Of a stretch of DNA of 64,000 bases, positions 48,374 to 59,414 are shown piece by piece. The notes under the pieces are model-generated. The model saw only the letters and a list, made by a program, of their open reading frames with translations. It did no database searches and had not been told where the DNA came from. Both the position numbers and the translations under genes were made by a program. Each line of letters begins with the position of its first letter. Position 1 is the stretch's first letter. Source of the stretch: Heterobilharzia americana (lineage: Eukaryota; Platyhelminthes; Trematoda; Strigeidida; Schistosomatidae); the NCBI GenBank assembly GCA_944470555.2, contig OX104134.1, forward strand, positions 98,388,701-98,452,700. The letters run 5' to 3'.

Positions 48374-49150
48374 CTTTTATTGTTAGTCGTGGTAGAAGTT
48401 TCCAAGTTGTAATTTATCATTCCTGTTGTATGCGATAGGTCCTAGTTCGAGGGTCAGTGATTCAGTAATTTGTCTGTTCCATTGCGTTAAATTGGATTTG
48501 AAAACAGTTACTCCGCAGAGTTCTTACCACTGCTTTAGTTGATGTAACATTCAAGTCAACAAACTCATTCCGAGGGAAATTTTGTTATCTGAATCCTTTA
48601 GAACTTATGGCATAAACTGCTTGAACTACAGCTTTTTTAGTGTATTCTTCTTAAATGTCTTGCCGTGTGAATAGTGTTCATTAGATAATGTTAGCTTTGA
48701 ATTGGTTCTTTTGGTCTCATAGTTTGAATAAATGGTAATAATATTTCAGTTTACTGCTAAATTAAACAACGGGAGGGACTAGTTCCTGTTATTTTCTGTG
48801 CTCTTTTTTCGATTCTGCTCAGTAATTATCCATGTATCTCAATGATAATATGTCGTTCGCTGTTCCAAATACCCTCCTCATAAAAAAATACTCATCTGTT
48901 TTAAAGGTTTCGGTGATCTCCCGTTATGGGATTGAAGTGGATGTCAGCTGATTTTGAAATGTGAGAACGATGGTTGCAATTACACACTAAAACCAATGGC
49001 TTTTGGCTATTAGATGAACCGTATCCCATCGGGCTGAGCTATACAAGTTTTTCAGTTGAACGTTGATGATTTTTATGAAAAAAAGCATGTCTTTACTGAT
49101 GATATTTATAAATCTGTTCACATTTCTAATTCTTGTATTAACAAACACAG

Positions 49151-49306
49151 GTTGTTGCTGAATATGAAAGAGCAGTTATATTTCGACTGGGACGAATTGT
49201 ACCCGGTGGTGCTCGAGGACCAGGTCTTTTCTTTATTGCACCATGTATTGATTCAATTCGCAAAGTTGATTTGCGTACTGTAACATTCGATGTCCCACCA
49301 CAAGAG
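49151..49306 (+). CDS. Stomatin-like gene, exon starting the SPFH domain
   Basis: 156 bp, exactly 52 codons, between ACAAACACAG and a GTAAGA donor. It encodes VVAEYERAVIFRLGRIVPGG and then ARGPGLFFIAPCIDSIRKVD and LRTVTFDVPPQE. EYERA.IFRLGR and GPG.FFI.PC.D are the signature opening of the stomatin SPFH (Band 7) domain, which in known family members mediates oligomerisation and membrane association. It joins in frame (phase 0) to both neighbouring exons. No frame damage. The near match to animal stomatins makes the family assignment secure; which schistosome paralogue it is cannot be told. Confidence 0.96.
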
Positions 49307-50239
49307 GTAAGAGACCACTTGATGTAATTACTTCTATAACTGAGAATTATAGCTCTGAGTATTTACTACAGAGGTTATTTTTTGTTGTTATAGTGAACGT
49401 GCTCTTTCCGTTTTTTGCACAAAACCTTAGCTAAGTCAAGATTAGTAGACCTGTAATAAGATGAAGAATTGAAAGGAAAGGGCATCTTTATCTGTGTGTA
49501 TGCATTACAAAGAATCACACAACAGAATGAGACAGAATAAAAATCCCTGAAACTAATTTGATGGAGTTGTGGGAAAGTTTTAAAACGGATTCCTTGTTTA
49601 TTAAATCAACACTAAATCCTACTTCTTAAGCCGCAAAGGATAAAGAATGATTAGAACCATGTAAATCATGTCTTCAAAGTTGAGGAATTATGTCTAGTTC
49701 TTTTTGGAAGTCTATGCTTATTTCATGTTGTTATACTTCTAGTTAAATACTAGGAGGCCAATTATACACAGATCTGTTTGATAAATAACTTTTAGTCTAG
49801 GATGACATTGACAAGCGTCTGAAGAAAGTATTCTGTTCCTAATGAACTGGGTTATTTGCGTCCTTGTTTATACTCATCATGATACAACTTGGTATACATC
49901 CAATAATTTTTAACTAAAATCAATCAACTTTAAAGATAAACCCTTGCTTGACAAGATGCTTGGTCAGGTCACCTCTTAGGAATAAAGTATGAATAGGAAA
50001 GTGACAGCTGTTCAAGAATTTATCTGCAAAAGTTGAATTATTCAGAGACTAGTTCTTTCATGAGATGATGTGATAAATAAGATCTTGAAAGCCCAACAGC
50101 TACAATAATCGCATTTGAAACTGCGTTATTAATTGCAAAAGACGCTGAGAATTCTGTCCATCGAAGAATTCCTGGGACGGAATGAAAAGTTTATCCGGAA
50201 ATGAATGAACTTAGATGATTTTTTGACCAGCTATCTTTA

Positions 50240-50345
50240 CGTGATTGACTTCCAACCAGTGGATCACGGGTTCACATCTTGTTCCATATACCGAGGTTTG
50301 GGCAACTAAATGTTAGTTTCATAAACCCTCACGCAATAAATGTGA
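50240..50345 (+). mobile_element. tRNA-derived SINE, second family, copy 3
   Basis: GTGATTGACTTCCAACCAGTG, B-box-like CGGGTTCACATC, then ACCGAGGTTTGGGCAAC. The head is truncated. Confidence 0.5.
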
Positions 50346-50837
50346 CTCACTGCTACTGCACGTACGTGAACATGATCATAGAATGTATTTGGTTTATTTC
50401 CGATTAGATTTAAACTTATATGGTTGGGAAACCGTTCATTATGTCGCTTTACGCTTTGACCAATGTGAAGCCAGAGCTTAACTAGCTGCAGACAAGACAG
50501 ATAAATCAACACAGAATCCAATTCAAAAGTGCAGCTGTTGCTGTATTTAAAGTAGGATGCAAATGACAGTTGGACAAGAAATGTGAAATGATGGTAGACA
50601 AAAAGGTTGGAAAGTAGAGCTAATAAGCTAATAATTGATAATTATTCAAAGTATTCAGTACTTCGAAGGTGACAAAGAGTGCATTCACCTGCACCATTGT
50701 GACTAATTTGCAGTCATATCACCCACTATTGATACCTATATTCTCTAGGAGCCTATCCAAGTAGCCTGGCTCTCCCTACACAGCTAAGGTGAATAAATGC
50801 TACTCAGTAATTAAGAAAAACCAGTAGTGTATGGTGG

Positions 50838-51010
50838 CTAAAAGCGGAATCCAGGACTCGCGTTTCGTCTTGTTTGAGAGTGGTCAGAGGAATATATTTG
50901 TCTCCCAGTGAGCGACACTGTTTCCACCAAGGCTGGAACTTGGGACCGATCTCTCCAAACACCAGAGCTTTATCCGCTAGCCGAGTGAGTCACGAAAGCC
51001 ACTTCAAAAG
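50838..51010 (-). mobile_element. S-alpha-like SINE, partly kept hammerhead
   Basis: On the minus strand CGGCTAGCGGATAAAGCTC (A-box region), then TCTGACC at about 50889-50883 where CTGATGA is expected, CAAACAAGAC, and an intact GAAAC at 50866-50862 followed by GCGAGTCCTGGATTCC. The GTC cleavage triplet and 3' text match the S-alpha pattern; the first core block is mutated. Confidence 0.7.
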
Positions 51011-52534
51011 TGAAAATACAAGCAATATCGATGCGTCCGAGTAGGAGACCTTATGGCAATAGAGACAGATTGATTCAGTTCAAACAGCGGCGGGATGGCA
51101 CAAGCAATATTATATCAGAGGAACTGCCTGTTCAGGATGTATTGCGATAATGCCTCAACAATCTAGTAACGAACGATATTTGCTTTATTAAATAGATAAG
51201 CAGTGCACAAAGTAAATGTGCACCTGTATTGTGATACTAGTAATTAGAATTAGGAATAATGATCGTCCTAAATATGAAGGCTGCTGTTGAGCAGTCGAGA
51301 AGTGGTTTGGTATTTAATATAAAAACATCAAAACTACCTGTTACTTTAGGCAATCTTGATAACTTCGTATAACTAATATAAACAGATGCGCAAGAGGGAA
51401 TTTAGGTGAGGTAATTTCCTGATGCAAATACATTTATTGTCAATTATCTCTTCTGCATCAAAACCTATCAGTTGCCGCAGTCAAAATAGTATCTTTTAGC
51501 CTACTCTGCATTACTTCCTTTCCTTAAGAACTGTAGCCCATACACTAGTACCAGCTTCACTCCTCTTTGGCTCTGAATTATCACATCTATGTGTTTCTAC
51601 ATGTACTGATACTAGACGGTTATTAGTAAACCAAACGTCTACATGATACAGCCAAATCTTTGAACTTGTCAGTCCTATCGATGGCAGGAAAATGAAATGG
51701 GGTGGTCAGTTTGAAAATGATTTACAAATTGCACGATCCATGTTGATACTTCACACAGTTGGATAATTTTCCAACTGCCCAACTGTGTTGCCAACTACTT
51801 TTTTGCTCGAGATCACTTAGTAAACATCGTGATGTGTGATGTCTGACACAAAAGTGACATGAACTAGCCACAAAACAACTACTCAAGTTGTTCAGTAGTA
51901 GTATCTTTTGCTAAAAAATGAAACTTTTGTCGGTAAACCGAAATTGTTACAACTTTGTCTGATTGTAATTGTCTTAAGTATGTGTTTCTACCACTTCAGT
52001 CATAATCCTGATTTTGTACGTGATTGTTCTCGTATATGCTTCCCCAGTCTCGTACTATAATCGATTCACCCACATGAATATCATAATTGCTTAAAATCGC
52101 GTACAACGGATCACAAAGTCTGATGATCACTTGCCATATATTTCAGGCGCTGTTATTCATATGTGGATACAATTAAATTTTTTTACCACAACACATCATG
52201 ATTTGTGGAGATGAAACAACCGTTTTCAAGGACAAAATAGAGGATACTGCAAAGTGATGGATTGATTTATTTCACTCAACATGCAATTATTTCCAAAATA
52301 TAAGTCAGATAAGCGGACGAGGGGTCAATCGACAGCTCTTGAGCTGAGCTATACAGTAATATTACCAAGCCATTCGCAATTAGAATGACTACTAAGAAAG
52401 ATAAAATAATACGACCAAAGACACTTATTTGAGATTCACTTTTCTCACTTTTCGGCTGATATTACAGAAATACCTTATGAAGTTAAGAATATTTCGAATG
52501 CCTCTACATGTATCTTGTTTCTGGTTTCTTCAAG

Positions 52535-52738
52535 GTACTTACTAAAGATTCAGTGACAGTAGCTGTTGACGCTGTTGTCTATTATCGTATCTATAATCCT
52601 GTTGTAGCAATTACAAATGTTGAGGACGCTGATCGGTCAACACGTTTATTAGCAGCAACCACGCTTAGAAATGTTTTAGGCACAAGAAATTTAGCTGAAA
52701 TACTGTCTGAACGTGAATCAATCTCAACATCTATGCAG
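52535..52738 (+). CDS. Stomatin-like gene, middle SPFH exon
   Basis: 204 bp, exactly 68 codons, from TTTCTTCAAG to a GTAAGT donor after CAG. It encodes VLTKDSVTVAVDAVVYYRIY, NPVVAITNVEDADRSTRLLA, ATTLRNVLGTRNLAEILSER and ESISTSMQ. TKDSV.V.VDAVVYYR and RLLA.TTLRNVLGT.NL..IL..RE are the most conserved stretches of stomatins and prohibitin-like SPFH proteins. It continues PPQE from the previous exon without a gap and leads into TMLDDATDPWG. No stops or shifts. Confidence 0.97.
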
Positions 52739-52854
52739 GTAAGTCTTCTGAATTTATGATCTCCAATTATTCTTCGAGTTCCACTTTAATAGTTTCATCG
52801 GTTGAAAGTGGTTTTCACAACGATTTGGCATAAGTTAGACAACTATTAAGATCA

Positions 52855-52920
52855 AAAGAGCGCACTGGACAGTTGTTTTATCCTAGTTTGAGATACTTCA
52901 GCAACGCATTCCACAGAAGC
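52855..52920 (+). repeat. Foldback-family scrap
   Basis: Only GAGCGCACTGGACAGTTG and TTTTATCCTAGTTTGAGA with a CAGCAACGCATTCC stretch are recognisable. Confidence 0.45.
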
Positions 52921-54360
52921 TTACCATGTCTATCAGTACCTTCACAGAAATCTAGATAACGCAAAAATATATTAAACGAATAATTTTTATTTATACAGAA
53001 ATCAAAGTGTCATCACTTACTAGGCTGTGGGTGTGTAGTTCAGTGTACACTCTATTTCATAGCTGTGGTTTTCAACTATCATAGAACCTTGTCTTACATA
53101 TACTAACAATGAGTATTAGTAACTGTCTTTTGAACCATCTAACCAAAGTTTAAGTCTTTTTGTCAACAATGTCCAGCTGTCTAGAATGCATAGAAGCGCA
53201 CCACTTTAGTGATTACCTAAGCCTGATAGACACACTTAAGGGTTTATGCCTCTTCTGTAGTTTTCCAGGTCAGCCAAACGTCACTGACCATATGAATGGC
53301 ATCTGTTTCTGCACCTACACATGATGATGGTGTAAAAAACGGGTCATACACTGCAACTTAGAGTAAACGCCCAAAAGTACCCGGTATCTGGCCTAACTTC
53401 CCAAGCAAGCACGGTATCCAGTGCCCGATCCGGGTTATTCGGTTAGGGCTGTCAATATCTAAGCTTGGTAGCTAAACTGTAGAACTCATTCAGTAGGTAT
53501 CTTAGATCAAGTCTTTCAACTATCGTTCATCAAAGAAATCTACAGAATCCAGCTAGGCAGCTAAACTGTATTATCTCCGATGTCACATATACTGTACCGA
53601 ATTCAAGAAATACATATAAAGGCGATTGCTACCAATGAGTAGCTAACATGTTTGATAAACAACATGAAAATGTCTGGAGACAAGTTTATTATCTCAGGTA
53701 AGTTCAAATTCCAAGACTTGATAGAAAAATAATAAACTTACTGAAGTACTGAACTTCACAAAAACGAGGCTGTTCAGAATTCAAGTGCTTAATTTAAACA
53801 CTTGACATATAACAAGTTCTACTGACATTTGTGATGATTGTGGATGGAGATAGAAAGTTTTAATGGTCTAAAATCGTACAGTAAGAATAACTAGTGAAAT
53901 ACTTCCAAGAAGACTGGTGTTTTGTGCAGATAGACTTTTCAGATCTTTCAAAGAAGTCCAAATTCCCTGAAGCATTTCACAGTCAATCATTAAACCTCAA
54001 AGTTTCCAGATTAAGGCATTGTAACCACATGCATAAGTGTTAGATCGGTTGAAGGAGAGAAATAGATAAAGCATATCCTTCTAATATAGCCGGGAAATAA
54101 CAAAGCCCAAACATATGCACACAAAAGCTATTGTATTGTTTTTACATTGTAATAAGCCATTTTCTGACTAACCGCCTTTTCTATTTTCCGAGGATCTGCG
54201 TAATAACCAAAGATGAAAGCTGCAGATTATTGTATGTTCAGGTGTTTACACGTACATACAACCAGGTTATATTGGATACACGTAACCCAAGCTTTTATTT
54301 CTGTATACCAAAACTGTTAGTTCAGTTGAGAGGTCTGTGGGAATTTAGTTATTGCCTTCA

Positions 54361-54516
54361 GGTTAGTGTTCATCACAGACTGATATCGATTGGAGAATCA
54401 TTTGAAAACCTGGGAATACTAAATGGCTGTTTCATCCTACTATTATGTGACTTCTCAACGACGCGCACCCAATGGTTTCCCAACTGGCTTCAGTCCGTAA
54501 TGAATGCTGGCTTGAA
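54361..54516 (+). mobile_element. Foldback derivative, short
   Basis: Left end TGTTCATCACAGACTGATATC with CCTGGGAATACTAAATGGCTG, then a direct jump to a right end GGTTTCCCAACTGGCTTCAG and TAATGAATGC. Like the 44.3 kb copy it has lost centre and right arm, but it is more decayed. Confidence 0.65.
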
Positions 54517-55589
54517 AATTGGTAGTGTTGTAAATTATGCGTTATCTGTTTAATTAGCTTTTCATACATTCTGTAAACTGCACTGAAAAATCCATCGAAT
54601 AGATGTTCAGCTGGTGGGTTGTGGAGGTCGATTGGTCTTAGATGAGTCGGAGAACCAGTAAATGCCTGAAAGCACAAGATAGCTGTTACATTGTAGCTTG
54701 AGACCCCTCTTCAGGATCTAGTCCATTGATCTTCATTGATCCAGTCCAGAAGTATAAGTTCTTGTTGCAAGCGTGTTACCGTTTAGTCCAGATTTTCATA
54801 TGTCCGTCTGTATGTGATGAAGGGTGGGCATCATTTACTGCCATCCATGAGTATTTGTCATCATATCCCCCGGACTTCACTGACCTTACTGAAGATATTT
54901 GTTGATTGTCGCGCTGTAATTTGAGCTGATGGAAACAGGAGAATATGAACATTTAACTTACATTCCAGCGGTTGTATAATAATCTGCTTACCTTGAGATT
55001 TGACATTCACTGGTTCTCTTCTCCACAAAATCATGAATGCTTGGAATTCTCAGGCTAGGATGCAACAGTTTCCTAGTGCTAACATATTTTCAACGGTTCT
55101 GTGGTTAGTGTTTACTTATGATGTAAAACTACTGCCAACAAGTTATTGTTATTAGAAGCTACTGATCCACTTGCTACTTTTGTTAGTGAGACATCGTCTA
55201 AGATTTTGTAATTGGTGGTGGACACTTTCAACGCATCTGGTTTGGTGGGAGGCAGGTAAACTGATGCCTACATACACTAGGAAGTTACCAGTAACTACAA
55301 ATAGACTATATCATTGGGATTTGGATTATGTTCATTTCAACTCTTTTTTTTCTTCAGTTTATCATTATTGCAGTGAAAAAGGAAATGAGTTTTAAATTTG
55401 TTTCATTAAAGTACTAACAAGCAAAACTATTTCGCACTCTGAAAATTTCATGGCTAAATAATTCACTTGAAAATAGTAGACAGGAAGTCATTGTAACATT
55501 ACAAATGAAGTATTAAGGTGAGAGCGATGGGTGACAATTTATCCAGCTAACTGATGGTTTGAACCAGCTACCTGATTCGATAGTAGTTT

Positions 55590-55690
55590 ATTGTCACTGG
55601 CTGACGCCAGCTGAAGAACCATTGAAAACCAGAGAGCACTGAACAGGTGTTTTGTCCAAGTCTAGGACTCTTCAGCGGCTCGAACTGTCT
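55590..55690 (+). repeat. Foldback-family left-end fragment
   Basis: GCTGACGCCAGCTGAAGAACC, AGAGAGCACTGAACAGGTG, TTTTGTCCAAGTCTAGGACTC. Truncated after about 100 bp. Confidence 0.6.
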
Positions 55691-56097
55691 CTTCGCCAAA
55701 TTATAACTACTACTACTAATACTAATGATGATAATAATAATAATACGCATGCTATAAGTATACTGCTTATTCACCGGTGATTACAAGAAGGTTTAGGGAT
55801 CTCTTACTTCTTTGTTTTTGATGAAGTAACTCTCACAATTCAACCTGTTTGAATTACACAGAGATTTCCTTAAAAGCGGCATTATAGCCTTTTTAGACCA
55901 TAGTTTCAATACTCTTCTGTTAACATAGAGTAGGTTATCAGTTCACACACTGGAATCATTTGATGACGAGCAATATCACCTTTAAGACGTAAGTGTTGAT
56001 TGAGGGAGGGTAATGAAACCTGCAATCAGAGTACGAAGATGGGTGGCGTAACACTGTGACAACAGGGTATATGACTGTTAAAGTTTGACACCAAGTT

Positions 56098-56098
<1 letters not shown>

Positions 56099-56171
<73 letters not shown>
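56099..56171. repeat. (TA)n microsatellite, about 36 units
   Basis: Uninterrupted TA alternation of about 72 bp in the large stomatin intron. Confidence 0.97.
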
Positions 56172-56174
<3 letters not shown>

Positions 56175-56414
56175 TAAGGAAATCAATAAGGATCTACTGC
56201 AGTGATTAAGGAGGTCGTTGCATAAAAGTTATGTGAAACAATTTGATGTATAACAGTGACTATCTGAGGGAAACTATTATTCTTCATGAGTGGATGCAAG
56301 AAGACTGCAGGGAGTGAGATTCTGTTTCTAATCGTCAAAATATATGATAATGATTGTACTTATTTACCATTTTCAAGCCGGATGATAATTGTAAGTCAAA
56401 CCGACAATCAGTCT

Positions 56415-56976
56415 AAGTTGGTATTCACCACGAACTGACATTAGTTTGAGAACCATTGAGAACATGAGAGCACTGGACAGCCGTTCTGTTCTAATATGGG
56501 ACTCCTCAGAGGTGCTCATCCATGACTCCACCAGCAGCTGAACTCAGAACCATCAGTTCTTGTGGTGTGCACATTAAGTCAAATGGTTCACATTCTTCTA
56601 CTTTTATCCATTCGTGATATAGTGTGGCTCTCGTTAACTGTTGTTATTGAGTACCTGTGTTCAAATCCGGCTTTGTTTGTCCCACTGGTTACGACTTTTC
56701 TTCAGAACTTCGGGAATCTCATCTTGAAAGAAGCCATTAGTGACCTCTGTACGGTAACTCCTTTTTGAGGCTTATGGAGAAGTAGAAAAATGCAGACGAT
56801 TGGATCGCTGGTAACATGCAGCTCGCGAAATCCAAAGGTCGTGGGTTCGATCCCTACTGGGTTCACTAGCGTGCACTGCTAGTGAGTCTCATTGTGGGAC
56901 GAACCAGATGTCCAGTGCTTTAGGGTTTCCAATAGTTTTCAAACTGATGTCAGTCCGTGATGAATACTACCTTGAA
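56415..56976 (+). mobile_element. Foldback element, complete copy D
   Basis: About 562 bp. AAGTTGGTATTCACCACGAAC at the left mirrors GATGAATACTACCTT at the right. Left arm with AGAGCACTGGACAGCCGTTC and the minus-strand tRNA-like segment; right arm with GGATCGCTGGTAACATGCAG and GTCGTGGGTTCGATCCCTAC (consensus-quality B box) on +. The unique centre is about 56600-56760. Confidence 0.85.
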
Positions 56977-58383
56977 ATCAGTATAATTCATACAAAATTC
57001 CAAATTGAAATGCTTCCAGCCATTTTATATTGCTGATTTTTTTAGTTCACTTTATCTAGCAACGACAATAATACAAGACTTACAACCTAGAGGCAAAATC
57101 AACGCGTTCCACAGCGTCTATATTACTGAAATGAGAAAATTAGGTTAATATAAAGGTGCATTTCCTTTTGTACTTCTTGACAATAATTGCACAATCACCA
57201 TAGCTAGCGCATTCAAGTGGATCTATAACATTTTGCAGAACCCTTTTCAGTGGAGTATTGAACACACATCTGAGGCTACATAAATGAGGCTTTGAATTTA
57301 CGCACCAATTGTATCACCCTTGTCGTTTTGTTGATTAGGGAGAATTTAACGAATGATTTCACGTATATCATTTTCGAGATATTCGTTTGGTTTACTTTTT
57401 CTTCAAACCTTCTCTATTACAGCTACATTTACATGAGATTTATTTTATTAACTTTCATCTTTTGATGCTGTAAAACCTTACTGTTTTCCAGGATCTGACC
57501 CACTGTGATTGTCGAAACATCTGTGTACATAAGAAAGTCAATCATTCAATATTTCTACCATATTCTACATCAACATTATCAATAATATTAAGATTGTTAA
57601 TCATACAGTAACCAGTCTCCTTCTGAGCCCCAAATCTTTTCGCGTACCCCTAATTTCCATTCATACCTTTGTTGTCACCATGAGTAGTTAACTGTTTTAT
57701 GTGCAATTGGAGTCACTTATATCAGAATTAAATGTGAACAGAACCCAACTATGAAGTATATTGTTACCATAAATGTATTGTTCCAACGATTTGAAAATTG
57801 AAAAAAAGAAAAACTTCCGGATATTCTGTTTGCCAAACGTTTTCATACTTTATTAGGAATAGCAACGAAAAGCATAATGTCCTTGGTACTAGGTGAAAAA
57901 TGGAGGCAAAAATGATATCTTGACTCATGACAGTGGCCTTCGAGTGATCGATGCGGCGACCTGCTCACTGGGCAACGAGACTCGGTAACGGGTTGGCAAG
58001 CCGAAGGTGACTGGTTAGATCTTTCGTACGACACTAGTTTCCTTTTCACCCTCAATCACCACACAGTATCAGTAAGACCGGTTGACCGAAATACGACTAC
58101 TTGAGATAGTCTCGCTAGTAAAAAAACATCATTTCTAAACTTTGTTAAAGTAGATGGTTCCATATTTGGATGATTCATCGAAAACTTATTTTCTTGGGAT
58201 CAGTAGCAATTGAAAGGTAAATATCTAAAAAGTTTAATCACAGAAAAAAATCACTTTGTCCTTCGGTAATCATGGAGGCATACGCTTCATGGCATTTAAC
58301 TCTATGAGACAATGAACACCTTTAATGCGTTCATAGATTATATGGAGTTTTATTTTCCTTTCATTTACTCTTTTCATTTGTAG

Positions 58384-58439
58384 ACAATGCTCGATGATGC
58401 CACTGATCCGTGGGGCGTCAAGGTAGAACGTGTTGAAGT
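58384..58439 (+). CDS. Stomatin-like gene, later SPFH exon
   Basis: A short exon after TTTTCATTTGTAG. It encodes TMLDDATDPWGVKVERVE plus the first two bases of the next codon, ending before a GTAAGC donor (58440). LD.ATD.WG.KVERVE is an almost invariant stomatin motif and directly continues the previous exon (..TSMQ). The end is phase 2, with the next codon expected to be Val or similar. The following exons, which should encode the KDVRLP..LQRAMAAEAEA region and the C-terminus, were not found in the remaining 5.5 kb of the window and probably lie beyond it. Confidence 0.95.
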
Positions 58440-58604
58440 GTAAGCAAACTGTCTATGTATCTTTATCTTACATACTCTTGCAAAAGATTATTAACAGTAA
58501 TTAAAATCATAGCACCCTTAGTGACCACTTTAGCTTACACAAAAATACATCAGCTTTGGATAAAATGGAGTTATTTTGTCTTGAACATAAACTATGAGGT
58601 TATG
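58440..58604 (+). other. Start of next stomatin intron
   Basis: Begins GTAAGC. This intron apparently runs to the end of the window. Confidence 0.6.
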
Positions 58605-58660
58605 TAGTTTTATTATTATTAGTCCCTTAGGTTCCTAGTGGAACATAGGGCTTCAGAGGT
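58605..58660 (-). mobile_element. Ultra-short RTE/SR2-like 3' end
   Basis: The minus strand reads CCTCTGAAGCCCTATGTTCC, ACTAGGAACCTAAGGGAC and a TAATAATAATAAA tail, exactly the last 40-odd bases of the RTE family plus its tail. This extreme 5' truncation leaves only the 3' recognition end. Confidence 0.75.
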
Positions 58661-58852
58661 TATGTAGTACTCAGGTTCAATTCACTATAGAGACGAGACC
58701 TTGCGTGACGTTGTAGTATGGAAAAATGGTCTATTAAGATTTTCATCCAACAGGAATCGATGCATTTCACTCATCACAGAAATGTTTAAGTCAAACAACA
58801 GTGCGTCATAAACTTTACCTCATTTTTTGGTCATATTGCTACATCTCATGTG

Positions 58853-59100
58853 CAGAAGAAAGTGGAGTTGGATTGGATTGAACATACACTGAGAAGACCG
58901 TTTGGGGATATTATGCGCCAGGCCAGGCCCTCGAGTCGAACCCAAAGGAGAAACACGAATTGGGCGTTCAAGGGTGACATGGAGGAGATCGTGTGAGGAG
59001 GAAATAAAAGCTTCTGGGCAGTCGTGGAGCCAGGTTCAAAAGACTGCAGAGAACAGAGTGCAATGTTCCACTAGGAAATCAAAAGACAAATAATAAAAAT
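58853..59100 (+). mobile_element. RTE/SR2-like 3' tail
   Basis: + strand reading: RRKWSWIEHTLRRPFGD-like text, then QARPSSR..RR, KGDMEEIV, a stop, and in a shifted frame TWRRSCEEEIKASGQSWSQV and QKTAENRVQ. It ends in ATC AAAAGACAAATAATAAAA. About 250 bp, 5' truncated. Confidence 0.85.
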
Positions 59101-59414
59101 ATCTGTACTGACTGCAGATGATGATGACTTAACCAAATATACGAACCATTTTAGATGCGGAACTGTGAACTTAAACTTACTGGATAACCACTTTTAGAGC
59201 ACCTGTCACAGTAAATAATAGTAATAATACGATGTAAATAGTTTTAACGATTTTTACATTTCTGCTTGATATGGCGATCTTTCCAAAGCTGGACTTAAGC
59301 GTTTTCAGGAATTTTCAATATTTGTTAGGAATGATGCTTAATGAGTCCAAGACGTCTCTTACTACAAGGAGAAGCACACCTAGCTAAAGTTGTTCTAAGT
59401 CGGACAAAACACGT
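59101..59414. other. Unassigned DNA
   Basis: A short AATAATA-type stretch at about 59214-59230. Nothing else recognised. Confidence 0.3.

Larger units (their letters stand above)
46241..49150 (+). other. Stomatin intron (2910 bp)
   Basis: GTAAGT donor and ACAAACACAG acceptor. It contains SINE pieces (46310-46600, 46765-46862) and copy 2 of the 457 bp direct duplication. No other exon-like segment was seen in the rest (46863-47914 and 48374-49150). Confidence 0.85.
49307..52534 (+). other. Stomatin intron (3228 bp)
   Basis: GTAAGA donor, TTTCTTCAAG acceptor. It contains a second-family SINE (50240-50345) and a degraded S-alpha-like SINE (50838-51010). The remainder has no recognised features. 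Confidence 0.85.
52739..58383 (+). other. Stomatin intron (5645 bp)
   Basis: GTAAGT donor and TTTTCATTTGTAG acceptor. It contains foldback pieces (52855-52920, 54361-54516, 55590-55690), a complete foldback copy (56415-56976) and a 72 bp TA repeat. Around 53370-53460 the minus strand has structured-looking GC-rich text that I could not assign. The 140-codon frame at 54131-54553 runs through foldback text and is not a gene. Around 57930-58090 there is another B-box-like stretch. Confidence 0.8.

Noticed and set aside
54131..54553. 140-codon + frame
   Set aside because: Its second half runs through a foldback derivative and it shows no domain. It lies within a stomatin intron.
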